DNA of 64,000 nucleotides from Elizabethkingia miricola (GCF_001675285.1 NZ_LSGQ01000003.1:434001-498000); one strand, 5' to 3'. Positions 8,552-18,392 are shown, counted from the first letter of the stretch. Notes: generated by a model from the sequence alone, not told the origin. Numbers and translations: made by a program.

Positions 8552-9044
8552 TCTCGTTTGAGATTTCTTCATCAGTTTTATTATCTGTGTCTATAATAAA
8601 CTCGGCTTCGTTATAGTAGGTATTCCTTTCAAATAAATGCTTTGCGATAAACTCCGGAAGATCTTCTTCACTTATTCTGGCAATAATAGGACGTTTATCT
8701 TTTTGTTTCGATAACCTTTCTGCTAGAGTACCCACTTTAGCTCTCAAATAAAAACTTTTAGAATGTCTGGTGATGGTATCCATGTTATTATAATAAACAG
8801 GGGTACCTCCACCAAGACTTAATATGATGTTTTCTTCCGAAGAAAGGAGTTGTTCCAGTATATGTTTCTCTGCTTTTCTAAAACCAAGTTCTCCCATTTC
8901 TTTGAAAATTGTGGGAATGTCCTTTCCCAGGTGCAAAGAAATTTCTTTATCGAGGTCAAATAATTTAAAATTTATTTTCTGGGCGAGGGTTCTGGATATG
9001 TGAGACTTACCACTGCCCATGTAGCCTAATAGCGAAATGATCAT
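8523..9044 (-). CDS. aroK: Shikimate kinase
   Basis: AroK phosphorylates shikimate at O3 in chorismate synthesis. The 173-residue protein shows Walker A GYMGSGKS near the N-terminus, the shikimate-binding DLDKEI (Asp), FRKAE (Arg, Glu), LSLGGGTP Walker B-like strand and the lid Arg in KDKRPI. Its last 29 bp overlap, tail to tail, the coding end of the S4-domain gene, so the two genes share sequence on opposite strands. Confidence 0.95.
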   Translation of the reverse strand: MIISLLGYMGSGKSHISRTLAQKINFKLFDLDKEISLHLGKDIPTIFKEMGELGFRKAEKHILEQLLSSEENIILSLGGGTPVYYNNMDTITRHSKSFYLRAKVGTLAERLSKQKDKRPIIARISEEDLPEFIAKHLFERNTYYNEAEFIIDTDNKTDEEISNEIIHHLQLHH

Positions 9045-9075
9045 GATTTTTTTTTAAACAAATGTCCAAAAAAAT

Positions 9076-9105
9076 TTTGAGATATAAAAAAAAGTAGTAT
9101 CTTTG
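9076..9105 (+). promoter_or_regulatory. Promoter of tRNA cluster
   Basis: TTTG (9076-9079), 18 nt, then TATCTTTG (9098-9105) matches the Bacteroidetes housekeeping promoter, 44 nt before the first tRNA. Confidence 0.7.
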
Positions 9106-9149
9106 CACCACTTTAGAAACAGAGATAAACACTGATTAATAAAGTGACC

Positions 9150-9222
9150 GACCTGGTAGCTCAGCTGGTAGAGCAATACACTTTTAATGTATGGGTCCTG
9201 GGTTCGAATCCCAGCCAGGTCA
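9150..9222 (+). tRNA. tRNA-Lys (TTT), copy 1
   Basis: The acceptor arms GACCTGG and CCAGGTC pair, the anticodon loop reads CTTTTAA (anticodon TTT), the T-loop is TTCGAAT and the discriminator base is A. CCA is not encoded. Length is 73 nt. Confidence 0.97.
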
Positions 9223-9258
9223 CTACTCAAAAAAATGTCTCACTAGAGAAATTTTTTT

Positions 9259-9342
9259 GCCTGTGTGGTGAAATTGGTAGACACGCCATCTTGAGGGGGT
9301 GGTATCCAATAGGATGTGCTGGTTCGAATCCAGTCGCAGGCA
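9259..9342 (+). tRNA. tRNA-Leu (GAG)
   Basis: An 84-nt class II tRNA with a long variable arm. Acceptor arms GCCTGTG and CGCAGGC pair, the anticodon stem CCATC/GGTGG encloses TTGAGGG (anticodon GAG), and the T-arm is CTGGTTCGAATCCAG. Confidence 0.96.
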
Positions 9343-9390
9343 CACAGAGAAAAATAATTTTGAATAGCAAGTCTTAGGACTTACATTCAA

Positions 9391-9463
9391 GACCTGGTAG
9401 CTCAGCTGGTAGAGCAATACACTTTTAATGTATGGGTCCTGGGTTCGAATCCCAGCCAGGTCA
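9391..9463 (+). tRNA. tRNA-Lys (TTT), copy 2
   Basis: The sequence is identical over all 73 nt to the copy at 9150, 48 nt after the tRNA-Leu. The cluster is probably one transcript. Confidence 0.97.
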
Positions 9464-9513
9464 CAATTTAATTTGAATTTTTTTCATATTAATATTTTGT
9501 GATTTGGTGTTTT

Positions 9514-9552
9514 AAAAGCCTTTCAGTAACCTGAAGGGCTTTTAATTTTTTT
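9514..9552 (+). terminator. Terminator of tRNA cluster
   Basis: A 13-bp stem (AAAGCCTTTCAG / CTGAAGGGCTTT) with a TAAC loop is followed by a T-rich tract. Confidence 0.85.
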
Positions 9553-9598
9553 ATGAAGTTCTCCTTTTTATCCCTATATTTACGCTAAAGTACTCCCT

Positions 9599-9988
9599 AT
9601 GAAAAATGTATTGAAGATTGTATTTGGTATGCTGCTCTTTGTCGCTTTTGCTGCATGCAGAGGAAATGAAGATAGTTTGCCGCCAAGTAATAAAATACAG
9701 GGAGAATGGATATTGCAGAATACAGTGGCCGGCAGAACGGTTACCTATAACTTCAGAGCAAGTGATGTAGTTATCACGGAATCGGGTACTGCAACAAGTT
9801 CAAATACTTATTCTTATTCTGTAGTCTATGAAAACTATAAAGACCCTAAAAGCCAGGATCAGAAACAAGATGTCGTTTATATTGGAGGAAATAAATTTGT
9901 ATTGACCTTTGAGGGGTCTGGCCGGATGATACTAACTAATCCTAATTCAACGCCGGCAGTGAAGCTGGAGTTTGAAAGGCGAAGATAA
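9599..9988 (+). CDS. Small lipoprotein, lipocalin-like
   Basis: The 129-residue protein has a lipoprotein signal peptide ending AFAAC (Cys20). The mature part is beta-rich and begins IQGEWILQNT, the G-x-W motif typical of small lipocalin-like lipoproteins of Bacteroidetes. No function can be assigned. It is monocistronic, between the tRNA terminator and a shared terminator with xth. Confidence 0.7.
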   Translation: MKNVLKIVFGMLLFVAFAACRGNEDSLPPSNKIQGEWILQNTVAGRTVTYNFRASDVVITESGTATSSNTYSYSVVYENYKDPKSQDQKQDVVYIGGNKFVLTFEGSGRMILTNPNSTPAVKLEFERRR

Positions 9989-10010
9989 CCTGGTTATACC
10001 AATAGAAAAT

Positions 10011-10046
10011 AAAAAAAGACAAATTACACAGTAATTTGTCTTTTTG
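10011..10046. terminator. Bidirectional terminator lipoprotein / xth
   Basis: The stem AAAAAGACAAATTAC / GTAATTTGTCTTTTT has a 3-nt loop (ACA), with A- and T-runs on both sides. Confidence 0.88.
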
Positions 10047-10049
10047 CTT

Positions 10050-10814
10050 TTATAGATCTAATTCTACCATTACAGGGCAGTGATCGGAATGCATAGCCTC
10101 TGGTAGTATAATAGCTCTTTGGATTTTATCTTTCAGTGTATTGCTTACCATGTTATAATCTAATCGCCAGCCTTTGTTATTGGCTCTTGCATTAGCACGA
10201 TAGCTCCACCAGCTGTACTGTCGTGTTTCTGGATTTTTATAGCGGAAAGCATCGGTAAATTCTCCTTCGTCTAAGAATTTGGAAAGATACTCTCTTTCCA
10301 TAGGTAAAAAGCCCGATACACTAGCTAAACGAATCGGATCGTGAATATCGATAGCTTCGTGACAGATATTGAAATCTCCACAAACAATAAGATTAGGAAT
10401 AGTCTTACGAAGCTCCTTCAGGTAATTCAGGAAATCATAGCAAAACTGCATTTTCAGATCCAGTCGCGAAATGTTAGTTGCGGAAGGTACGTAAACAGAG
10501 ATTACTGAGAAATTATCGAAATCCAGTCTTATTACCCGGCCTTCAAAATCTATATAATCTATTCCTGTTCCGTATTCTATATGATTAGGTTTGTGTTTTG
10601 TAGCGATACCTACGCCACTGTAGCCTTTTTTCTGTGCGGAATACCAGTAACTTTCGTACTGAAGATCACTGAATGCTCCTATATTGATTTGTTCCGGTTG
10701 TGCCTTGCTTTCCTGGAAGCAAATAATATCAGGATTTGCAAAAGATAACCACGTAGTAAAGTCTTTTGCAAAAGCTGCACGGATGCCATTAACGTTATAG
10801 CTTATAATTTTCAT
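10050..10814 (-). CDS. xth: Exodeoxyribonuclease III
   Basis: A 254-residue AP endonuclease/3'-5' exonuclease of base excision repair. The exonuclease-endonuclease-phosphatase signatures are all visible: SYNVNGIRAA, CFQESKAQ (metal Glu), GYSGVGI, VCGDFNI (catalytic Asp, Asn), WWSYR, LDYNMVS and SDHCPVM (catalytic Asp-His). It lies downstream of dusB on the same strand with about 100 bp between. Confidence 0.95.
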   Translation of the reverse strand: MKIISYNVNGIRAAFAKDFTTWLSFANPDIICFQESKAQPEQINIGAFSDLQYESYWYSAQKKGYSGVGIATKHKPNHIEYGTGIDYIDFEGRVIRLDFDNFSVISVYVPSATNISRLDLKMQFCYDFLNYLKELRKTIPNLIVCGDFNICHEAIDIHDPIRLASVSGFLPMEREYLSKFLDEGEFTDAFRYKNPETRQYSWWSYRANARANNKGWRLDYNMVSNTLKDKIQRAIILPEAMHSDHCPVMVELDL

Positions 10815-10917
10815 AAATTTAATTGAAGATTTGAGATCAGAAACAAATGTCTCACTCGGTTACCATTCACAGATAAACGAATTGCTATGTCTCTGAATTA
10901 ATATTTTGTGCTTTGTA

Positions 10918-11907
10918 TCAGATTTCAACATTTTCAAACTGATTCTTAGCCTCATTAATAAGTTCATTAAGTTCAGGGAGTGTCAATGCCTGAAGGAATC
11001 TGGATTTTAATTCTTTAAAATGGGGGATCCCTTTGAAATAGTTATTATAATGTTGGCGCATCTCTACTAGACCGGGTCTTTCTCCTTTCCACTCTACAGA
11101 CCATTCTGCATGTTGCTGTACTGCGAGAAGCCTGTCTTTTACAGTTGGTTTAGGCAGGTTTTCACCTGTCTGGAAGAAATGTTTGATTTCATTGAATATC
11201 CAAGGGTATCCGATAGCACCACGGCCTATCATAATACCGTCGCAATCGTATTTCTGCTTATATTCTAAGGCTTTCTCCGGTGAATCGATATCTCCGTTTC
11301 CAAAAATTGGAATCTCAATATTCGGATTATTTTTTATACGGGAAATATGGTTCCAGTCAGCCTCACCTTTATACATCTGTGCACGTGTTCTGGCGTGGAT
11401 CGTCAGTGCCTTAATACCGGTCTCCTGCAATCTTTCCGCTACCTCGTCAATGTTAATAGATTCCGTATCCCAGCCTAGTCTTGTTTTCACTGTTACGGGT
11501 AGGTGGGTAGAATTTACAACAGCCTTGGTAAGGCGTACCATCAGATCAATATCTTTTAATACTCCTGCACCTGCACCTTTACAAACTACTTTTTTTACCG
11601 GACAACCAAAGTTAATGTCTACAAGATCCGGTTCTACAGTTTCTACAATTCTGGCAGACATTGCCATCGCCTCTTCATCTCCTCCAAATATCTGGATACC
11701 TACAGGCCTTTCATAATCGAAAATATCTAATTTTTTTCGACTCTTTATCGCGTCTCTGATCAATCCTTCGGAGGAAATGAATTCAGAATACATAAGATCC
11801 GCACCATGCATTTTGCAGAGTCTGCGGAAAGGAGGATCCGAAACATCTTCCATCGGAGCTAAAAGCAGCGGGAAGTCAGGAAGTTCTATGTTACCAATTT
11901 TTACCAT
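10918..11907 (-). CDS. dusB: tRNA-dihydrouridine synthase B
   Basis: The FMN enzyme reduces uridine to dihydrouridine in tRNA. The protein has 329 residues from MVKIGNIELPDFPLLLAPM; 12 more open residues upstream (to 11943) look spurious. Visible are LAPMEDVSD, the catalytic Cys in FGCPVKKVVCKGAG, the phosphate-binding GNGDI and IMIGRGAIGYPWIF. The name dusB follows the nifR3-type length and motifs. Confidence 0.92.
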   Translation of the reverse strand: MVKIGNIELPDFPLLLAPMEDVSDPPFRRLCKMHGADLMYSEFISSEGLIRDAIKSRKKLDIFDYERPVGIQIFGGDEEAMAMSARIVETVEPDLVDINFGCPVKKVVCKGAGAGVLKDIDLMVRLTKAVVNSTHLPVTVKTRLGWDTESINIDEVAERLQETGIKALTIHARTRAQMYKGEADWNHISRIKNNPNIEIPIFGNGDIDSPEKALEYKQKYDCDGIMIGRGAIGYPWIFNEIKHFFQTGENLPKPTVKDRLLAVQQHAEWSVEWKGERPGLVEMRQHYNNYFKGIPHFKELKSRFLQALTLPELNELINEAKNQFENVEI

Positions 11908-11976
11908 AAGTGGTGCAAAATTACGATTTTTAGATGAAATCAATAAATGTAACAGCTATAGTCAAAGACATTAATT

Positions 11977-12007
11977 TTTGAGATGTAGGGAGTAATTTCT
12001 ATATTTG
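11977..12007 (+). promoter_or_regulatory. Promoter of thyA
   Basis: TTTG (11977-11980), exactly 19 nt, then TATATTTG (12000-12007): a textbook Bacteroidetes promoter. It places transcription downstream of the TTG at 12005, so thyA must start at the ATG at 12035. Confidence 0.75.
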
Positions 12008-12034
12008 TTGACAGTAATTTTTACGCTACCCAAC

Positions 12035-12829
12035 ATGCAAAACTACCTTCATTTACTTCAGGATATTTTAGATAACGGATCAGATAAAACAGACAGAACA
12101 GGCACAGGAACCAGAAGTTTATTCGGGTATCAGCTGCGTTATGACCTGTCTAAAGGTTTTCCATTAGTAACTACTAAAAAGGTTCACCTTAAATCCATTA
12201 TCTATGAATTGCTTTGGTTTCTGAAGGGAGATACAAACATTAAGTACCTTAAGGACAATGGTGTTTCCATATGGGATGAATGGGCAGATGAGAATGGTGA
12301 TCTTGGGCCGGTATATGGTGCTCAGTGGAGAAGCTGGCGAGGAGCAGATAATAAAGTTGTAGACCAGATATCCGAAGTAATTGATCAGATTAAAAAGAAT
12401 CCTGATTCCCGCAGACTTATTGTTTCTGCATGGAATGTTGCAGAAATTCCGAATATGGCATTGGCACCTTGTCATGCAATGTTTCAGTTTTATGTAGCGG
12501 ATGGAAAGCTGTCTTTGCAGCTGTACCAGAGAAGTGCCGATGTTTTCCTGGGAGTTCCTTTTAATATTGCAAGTTATGCCTTGCTATTAATGATGGTAGC
12601 ACAGGTTACGGGGCTTCAGGTTGGCGATTATGTACATAGCTTCGGAGATGTACACATCTATAACAATCACTTTGAACAGGTAAACAGACAGCTGGCGCGT
12701 GATCCGAAACCTTTGCCGGTAATGAAGATAAATCCTGATGTAAAAGATATCTTTGATTTTAAATTTGAGGATTTCGAATTGTTGAATTATGATCCACACC
12801 CAGGTATTAAAGCACCTGTTGCTATTTAA
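12035..12829 (+). CDS. thyA: Thymidylate synthase
   Basis: ThyA methylates dUMP to dTMP using methylenetetrahydrofolate. The 264 residues equal the E. coli length. Catalytic Cys146 lies in [11 protein letters not shown]; the phosphate-binding Arg is in RTGTGT and [24 protein letters not shown] and the C-terminal PVAI are present. An in-frame extension to 12005 was rejected because the promoter overlaps it. No dihydrofolate reductase gene is adjacent. Confidence 0.97.
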   Translation: MQNYLHLLQDILDNGSDKTDRTGTGTRSLFGYQLRYDLSKGFPLVTTKKVHLKSIIYELLWFLKGDTNIKYLKDNGVSIWDEWADENGDLGPVYGAQWRSWRGADNKVVDQISEVIDQIKKNPDSRRLIVSAWNVAEIPNMALAPCHAMFQFYVADGKLSLQLYQRSADVFLGVPFNIASYALLLMMVAQVTGLQVGDYVHSFGDVHIYNNHFEQVNRQLARDPKPLPVMKINPDVKDIFDFKFEDFELLNYDPHPGIKAPVAI

Positions 12830-12834
12830 AATAA

Positions 12835-12868
12835 ATAAAAAAAGTGAGACTTGTTCTCACTTTTTTTG
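12835..12868 (+). terminator. Terminator of thyA
   Basis: The stem AAAAAAGTGAGA / TCTCACTTTTTT has a CTTGT loop and a T-run. Confidence 0.88.
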
Positions 12869-12931
12869 TAACTTTTCCCTTTGTTTAAAGACAAATCCGC
12901 TAAAGTATACCCTTTGTAAATTCAATGTAAA

Positions 12932-15445
12932 ATGAAAAAGATCTTTATTGCAGCCCTGTTTTTAGGAACGCTTTTAAATGCAAATATGGCATTTGGCCAG
13001 ACAGAAACATCCGGAAGAGATGGTGTTTATAGAGCTGCCCATACAAAAATGACGGAGCTGAAACATACTAAACTAAAAGTAAATTTCGACTATCAGAAAG
13101 AGCAAATGAATGGTGAAGAATGGCTTACAGCCTCACCTTATTTTTATGCTACAGACTCTTTAGTTCTGAATGCTAAAGCTATGCTTATTCACGAAGTGGC
13201 TTTGGATAAAGGCGGTAGTAAGACTCCTCTGAAATTTGATTATAAAAATGATATCCTGAAAATTAATCTGGATAAAACCTATAACAAAAATCAGGACTAT
13301 ACAGTATATATCAAATATACAGCCCGTCCTGGTGAAGTAAAGCAAAGAGGAAGCTCAGCAATTAGTGATGCTAAAGGTTTGTACTTTATCAATGCTCAGG
13401 GAAAAGAAGCGGATAAACCAACGCAAATATGGACACAGGGAGAAACGGAATCTTCTTCTGCGTGGTTCCCTACAATAGATAAAACCAACCAAAAAACAAC
13501 TCAGGAGATTTATATGACTGTTCCGGATAAATATGTTACATTATCCAACGGAATCCTGAAAGAATCTAAAAAAGAAGGAAACAACCTACGTACCGACCAT
13601 TGGGTAATGGAAAAGAGACATTCTCCTTATTTATTTTTTATGGGTGTCGGGGATTATGCAGTTGTAAAAGATAAGTGGAGAAATATTCCGGTAGACTATT
13701 ATATCGAGAAAGAATATGAACCATATGCTAAGCAAATCTATGGTAATACTCCGGAGATGATGGAGTTCTATTCAAAATATCTTAATTATGATTATCCATG
13801 GGCTAAATATGCTCAGATATCCGGACGTGACTATGTAAGTGGTGCTATGGAAAATACAACGGCTACTTTACATGGAGATGCTGTACAGCAAAAGCCGGGT
13901 CAATTAGCTGATGAAAATAGCTGGGAATCTACAATCGCTCACGAATTATTTCACCATTGGTTTGGGGATTTGGTAACGGCTGAAAGCTGGAGTAATCTTA
14001 CTGTAAACGAATCTTTTGCCAACTATTCTGAATATTTGTGGTTTGAACATAAGTATGGTAAAGATTTGGCTGACTACCATCTTATGAAGGATGTGGGCAA
14101 TTATCTGCATAATCCAAATGATTATTCTAAAAATTTAGTACGCTTCAATTATGCTGATAAAGAAGATGTTTTCGATCTGGTAACTTATCAGAAAGGTGGC
14201 GGAATTCTTCATATGCTTCGCAATTATCTTGGTGAAGATGCTTTCAGACAAGGGCTGACAGATTATCTGAAAACAAATGAGTACGGAAATGGAGAAGCTC
14301 ATCAATTGCGTCTTTCATTGGAAAAAGTGAGTGGAAAAGATCTTAACTGGTTCTTTAATCAGTGGTATTTCTCAAACGGTCACCCGAAATTATCTTACAA
14401 CTACAACTATGAGCCTGTTAAGAAGCAGGTAACTGTTACAATCAATCAGTCACAGTCACCTTTGTTCCAATTCCCACTGGCTATAGATGTGTATGATAAT
14501 GGTAAACCAGTACGCCAGAATGTATGGGTAGATGCTAAAGCAAATAATTCATTTACATTTCCTTCATCCAAAAGTCCTGATTTAGTAAATATAAATGCAG
14601 ATGGTATTTTGTTATCTGCAATTACAGAAACTAAAACACCAGAACAATATTTGTTACAGTACCAGGGTTCTAAGGAATTCTACAGCCGTTACAAAGCTGT
14701 TCAGGAAGCTGCTAAAAGTGCAGATAAGAACGACGCTGCACTGAAAACATTATTGGCTGCACTAAAAGATCCTTTCTTCAGAGTAAGAATGAAAGCTTTA
14801 AACGGATTAGACCTGTCTAAGCCTAATCAGGCAAAATTAGCACTTGCTGAAGTAGAGAAATTGGCTGCGAATGATCCTAAGACATTGGTACAAGGAGAAG
14901 CAATTGCTGCATTGGCTAAAACAAAGGATAAAAAATATCAGTCCTTATATGAAAAAGGAATTACTGTAGTTTCTAACGCCGTTAGCGGAAATTCATTAGC
15001 AGCATTGGCAACTGTAGCGCCAGAGAAAATAGTTGCTTATGCGGATAAAATTGATCTGAATAATGCAAGTGAAGGTTTAATCTCTACATTGTTACCTATT
15101 ATTGTTAAAAATAAAATAACAAAACAAATGCCTGCAATAGCAGAGACAGCAGCATTTTATCCTTTCATAAAGATGCAGGATCCTGAAGAGGGTAAGGCAG
15201 CAGAAGATGCTTATAACTGGATTATGGGGTCGGATAATACAGAAGCGACTAAACGCCTTACAAAAGTTTTAGGTTTAGCGAAAAGCCAGGTAGGAGAAAA
15301 TCCACAGGCAAAGATGATGATTGTGAATATGCTGAAAGCCGGACTTAATACAAAAATGGGAGTATTGAAAGCTGATCCGAAAAATGCGGAACTGCATAAG
15401 CAAATCGAAATGATTAATAATACTATAGAAGCTTACAGCAAGTAA
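12932..15445 (+). CDS. M1 family aminopeptidase, secreted
   Basis: An 837-residue zinc aminopeptidase with a signal peptide ending AFGQ. The exopeptidase motif GAMEN (SGAMENTTATLH) and zinc motif HELFHHWFGD (about residue 336), with the third ligand in NESFANY, are intact. The middle domain (YQKGGGILHMLR, then LNWFFNQWYFSNGHPKL) and a long helical C-terminal region complete an aminopeptidase N-like layout. It is probably periplasmic and degrades peptides taken up across the outer membrane. It is monocistronic. Confidence 0.93.
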   Translation: MKKIFIAALFLGTLLNANMAFGQTETSGRDGVYRAAHTKMTELKHTKLKVNFDYQKEQMNGEEWLTASPYFYATDSLVLNAKAMLIHEVALDKGGSKTPLKFDYKNDILKINLDKTYNKNQDYTVYIKYTARPGEVKQRGSSAISDAKGLYFINAQGKEADKPTQIWTQGETESSSAWFPTIDKTNQKTTQEIYMTVPDKYVTLSNGILKESKKEGNNLRTDHWVMEKRHSPYLFFMGVGDYAVVKDKWRNIPVDYYIEKEYEPYAKQIYGNTPEMMEFYSKYLNYDYPWAKYAQISGRDYVSGAMENTTATLHGDAVQQKPGQLADENSWESTIAHELFHHWFGDLVTAESWSNLTVNESFANYSEYLWFEHKYGKDLADYHLMKDVGNYLHNPNDYSKNLVRFNYADKEDVFDLVTYQKGGGILHMLRNYLGEDAFRQGLTDYLKTNEYGNGEAHQLRLSLEKVSGKDLNWFFNQWYFSNGHPKLSYNYNYEPVKKQVTVTINQSQSPLFQFPLAIDVYDNGKPVRQNVWVDAKANNSFTFPSSKSPDLVNINADGILLSAITETKTPEQYLLQYQGSKEFYSRYKAVQEAAKSADKNDAALKTLLAALKDPFFRVRMKALNGLDLSKPNQAKLALAEVEKLAANDPKTLVQGEAIAALAKTKDKKYQSLYEKGITVVSNAVSGNSLAALATVAPEKIVAYADKIDLNNASEGLISTLLPIIVKNKITKQMPAIAETAAFYPFIKMQDPEEGKAAEDAYNWIMGSDNTEATKRLTKVLGLAKSQVGENPQAKMMIVNMLKAGLNTKMGVLKADPKNAELHKQIEMINNTIEAYSK

Positions 15446-15462
15446 TTGCTGATTGCTTATCA

Positions 15463-15500
15463 TAAAAAAGCTGCATCAGATTTTGATGCAGCTTTTTTTA
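15463..15500 (+). terminator. Terminator of M1 aminopeptidase gene
   Basis: The stem AAAAAAGCTGCATCA / TGATGCAGCTTTTTT has a GATTT loop. Confidence 0.9.
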
Positions 15501-15557
15501 TTTCTTATCCAGATATTAACTTCGAAAGGATTTCTTATCCTTTTTTGTTCATTTTGG

Positions 15558-16439
15558 TTATGTTCCAAAAGGTTTTTGATTACTGCAGGTGATATTTTCG
15601 CCAGGTTTCACACCAAAATATTTACAGAAATATTGGTAATATTCATACCTGTATTGGGTTTTGGGTAATGTTTTTCCCTGTCCGCATTCGATGCCACCGT
15701 TAATGATGTTAACAGTTGTTCCGAATCCGGAAACTCTTCCACTTTCTATATCTTTTTCTGTAGGTTTCCATTTGCCGGTCATTACATCGTGACAAGATGG
15801 CTTCGGAGCCTGGGCTGTCATCCAAAACCAGATTGCTGAAGCAAAAGACAGTACATTGTCCTGTGCTAAAAGTCCTGGATTTTTTAAGAGTACATTTTTA
15901 TCACCAAACCATGCTTCGCTAAATTGTCCGTAATTATAATTCCAGCTAAGCTGTTTGGGACCACGACCATAGTATGCCTGTCCTTCAGTTGGTGGATAAG
16001 CTGTTTTGGAAATATCGGTATAATTGTTCCCGTTTCCCTTATTGTTTTCTTCTATAAAATAAAGTCCCCATGCGAAATATCCGCCCGGAGCATCGCTCCA
16101 TCCGCCACTGGTTTCCTGTGCAATGTTAGCCAAAAAAGCAGCAAGTTCTCTTTTTTGGTCTTCAACAGAACCTTCATTTAGAAAGGTGGGGAAATGTGCT
16201 GCGGCTTTTATAAAAGCTTGATAAGAATAGAAATCCTGATGCTTGCTGTCCTTTCCCTGAATATTATTTCTGTTAGGGAATAGCTTATTCCATGTTTTGG
16301 CATCTATAAGGCGGGCAATACGCTGAGAAGAATTGTTATCCACATTGTGTTGTAAGCTTTTACTTTGAGCTTTCTGGGCACATGACTGTCCGGACAATAA
16401 AAAAACTAAAGATATGCTTGTAATAAATGAGAATTTCAT
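15558..16439 (-). CDS. GH19 chitinase, secreted
   Basis: A 293-residue protein with an N-terminal export signal (Cys20 may be lipidated, though the lipobox GQSC is imperfect). Family 19 features: catalytic Glu109 in IAQETSGGW, the downstream [16 protein letters not shown] signature, and [33 protein letters not shown] segment matches the C-terminal substrate groove. It cleaves chitin or chito-oligomers; an attack on peptidoglycan-like polymers is less likely. It follows the DUF2461 gene with a 1-bp gap and is probably in the same operon. Confidence 0.9.
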   Translation of the reverse strand: MKFSFITSISLVFLLSGQSCAQKAQSKSLQHNVDNNSSQRIARLIDAKTWNKLFPNRNNIQGKDSKHQDFYSYQAFIKAAAHFPTFLNEGSVEDQKRELAAFLANIAQETSGGWSDAPGGYFAWGLYFIEENNKGNGNNYTDISKTAYPPTEGQAYYGRGPKQLSWNYNYGQFSEAWFGDKNVLLKNPGLLAQDNVLSFASAIWFWMTAQAPKPSCHDVMTGKWKPTEKDIESGRVSGFGTTVNIINGGIECGQGKTLPKTQYRYEYYQYFCKYFGVKPGENITCSNQKPFGT

Positions 16440-16440
16440 A

Positions 16441-17106
16441 TTAATTGTATTCTGTACTTTCCTTTACAAACTGGTTGAAAGGTAAAGCGATTTTGAACAG
16501 TTTACCAATTTCCTGCACAAATTTTGGTGAAGTAATTTCGGTATCTTCAAAAGAGTGAATCAAAATCATTTCTTTGTGTTTAAGATATTCAGCCATAGGA
16601 TCGTCTTTTTCAAATCCCTGTGGAATTTTTTTTAGTTTTTCACCTTCAATTTTAAAACTTTTTTTGAATACCGGTTTTTCTATAATACTCAGAAATTCTT
16701 CTTTGTTATAGCTGATTTCCTTTCGGAATTTTTTCAGAACATCAGAATTGGGCTGGTAGAGTCCGGCAGCAATAAAAGATTTACCAGGCTCAAAATGCAT
16801 ATAGTATCCAGCTTCACCAATTCCTTTGCTTTGTCCCATAAAAAAGGACGCTCCAAAATTTGTTTTATAGGGTGTTTTATCTTTTGAAAATCGGGTGTCT
16901 CTATAGATACGGAAAACACATTTTTTAGGATCCAGTCTTTCCATTTCCGGTTCTGTTTTTGCCAGCTCAGCAATTACCAGTTCAACAAGACTTATAAAAT
17001 ATTCGTGTGCTTGCTGATACTGTGGTTTGTTTTCTGTAAACCATTCGCGGTTATTATTCTGAGAAAGTTGCTTCAGGAAATTTAATATGTAAGCTGTGTT
17101 TTCCAT
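16441..17106 (-). CDS. DUF2461 family protein
   Basis: A 221-residue protein of the TIGR02453/DUF2461 family, recognised by [38 protein letters not shown] and [12 protein letters not shown]. The family's function is unknown. The protein has no signal peptide and should be cytoplasmic. It is the first gene of a two-gene unit with the GH19 chitinase gene. Confidence 0.88.
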   Translation of the reverse strand: MENTAYILNFLKQLSQNNNREWFTENKPQYQQAHEYFISLVELVIAELAKTEPEMERLDPKKCVFRIYRDTRFSKDKTPYKTNFGASFFMGQSKGIGEAGYYMHFEPGKSFIAAGLYQPNSDVLKKFRKEISYNKEEFLSIIEKPVFKKSFKIEGEKLKKIPQGFEKDDPMAEYLKHKEMILIHSFEDTEITSPKFVQEIGKLFKIALPFNQFVKESTEYN

Positions 17107-17261
17107 ATTTGGGTGATTGTTTGTATCAAAATTAACTAAAAGTTAGTTGTAAATCGCCTTCGATCTGTACTAATTTTGTGTTAAATCCGATAGATAAAGA
17201 TTATAAATATTAGCTATAGATGAAATGATCTCTATCATCTGAGATTCTGTAAATAAATGCG

Positions 17262-17269
17262 TAAATTTG
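17262..17269 (+). promoter_or_regulatory. -7 box upstream of mrp
   Basis: TAAATTTG matches TAnnTTTG, 19 nt before the ATG, giving a short leader. A weak TCTG lies 20 nt upstream. Confidence 0.5.
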
Positions 17270-17288
17270 TAATTTATTTAGAATAATT

Positions 17289-18392
17289 ATGATTAAAAAG
17301 GAAGCTGTTCAGGATTTCTTAAAAGAAGTTGAGGTAGACGATCTTGTGAAGAATATCCAGATAATGGGTGACAGTGTTTTTATAGATATGGTAGCTCATT
17401 CTCCGGCAATGCACGAAAAGAAAAAACTGGAGGTTGCAATGAAGCAGGCTTTTACAAGCCACTTTGGAGAAGATATAGTTTTAAAACTGAAAATTGAATC
17501 TCCGGAGGCTAGTGAAGTACAACAAAATCAGATAAAAGGAAAACAAATTCCGGGGATTAAAAATATTATTGCTATTGCATCTGGTAAAGGTGGAGTAGGA
17601 AAATCTACTGTAGCTGCAAATATGGCAGTAACTTTAGCAAAAATGGGATTTTCAGTAGGTTTATTAGATGCTGATATCTATGGACCATCTGTGCCGACTA
17701 TGTTTGATACTGTAGGTGCAAAACCAGTTTCTGTTGAAGAAAACGGTAGAAATCTGATGAAGCCAATTGAGAGCTATGGTGTAAAACTTTTATCAATAGG
17801 ATATTTCTCAGGAGCTAATCAGGCCGTGGTTTGGAGAGGCCCAATGGCTGCAAAAGCACTTAACCAGATGTTACGTGATGCTGCATGGGGAGAATTGGAT
17901 TTCTTGTTATTAGACCTTCCTCCGGGAACAGGAGATATCCACCTTTCAATTATTCAGGAAGTTCCGGTAACAGGAGCGGTAATTGTAAGTACACCTCAGC
18001 ACGTTGCACTTGCAGATGTTAGAAAAGGAATCGGAATGTTCCAAATGGACAGCATTAATATTCCGGTGCTTGGATTAATAGAAAATATGGCGTATTTTAC
18101 ACCCGAAGAATTACCAGAGAATAAGTATTATATTTTCGGAAAAGAAGGTGCTAAAAACTTAGCCGAAGATCTTGGAATTCCTGTATTAGGGGAGATTCCG
18201 TTGATCCAGAGTATTCGTGAAGCTGGTGATGTAGGCCGTCCGGTAGCATTACAGGAAAATACCGGAATAGCTGATATTTATACCAAAACGGCTCAGAATA
18301 TGATTGAGAGCCTTGTAGAAAGAAATGAAAATCTTCCACCAACGGAAGCAGTAAAAATAACAACAATGGCGGGTTGCTCGCCCAAAAAATAA
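17289..18392 (+). CDS. mrp: Mrp/NBP35 P-loop ATPase, Fe-S carrier
   Basis: A 367-residue protein with an N-terminal MIP18/DUF59 domain (residues 1-85) and a P-loop ATPase with the deviant Walker A SGKGGVGKST (about residues 98-107), LLDADIYGPS, and LPPGTGD. It is expected to hold and transfer Fe-S clusters. The CxxC normally following the ENMxYF motif is absent (ENMAYFTPEELPENKYY), and the only Cys is in the C-terminal MAGCSPKK. The next gene encodes a NifU-C scaffold 8 bp downstream, supporting an Fe-S role. Confidence 0.9.
   Translation: MIKKEAVQDFLKEVEVDDLVKNIQIMGDSVFIDMVAHSPAMHEKKKLEVAMKQAFTSHFGEDIVLKLKIESPEASEVQQNQIKGKQIPGIKNIIAIASGKGGVGKSTVAANMAVTLAKMGFSVGLLDADIYGPSVPTMFDTVGAKPVSVEENGRNLMKPIESYGVKLLSIGYFSGANQAVVWRGPMAAKALNQMLRDAAWGELDFLLLDLPPGTGDIHLSIIQEVPVTGAVIVSTPQHVALADVRKGIGMFQMDSINIPVLGLIENMAYFTPEELPENKYYIFGKEGAKNLAEDLGIPVLGEIPLIQSIREAGDVGRPVALQENTGIADIYTKTAQNMIESLVERNENLPPTEAVKITTMAGCSPKK

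Noticed and set aside
9144-9377. 77-codon open frame across the tRNA genes
   Set aside because: It lies on two tRNA genes and their spacer; the peptide is a translation of tRNA sequence.
11183-11716. 177-codon plus-strand frame inside dusB
   Set aside because: It is antisense to dusB, low in helix/strand pattern, and without known motifs.
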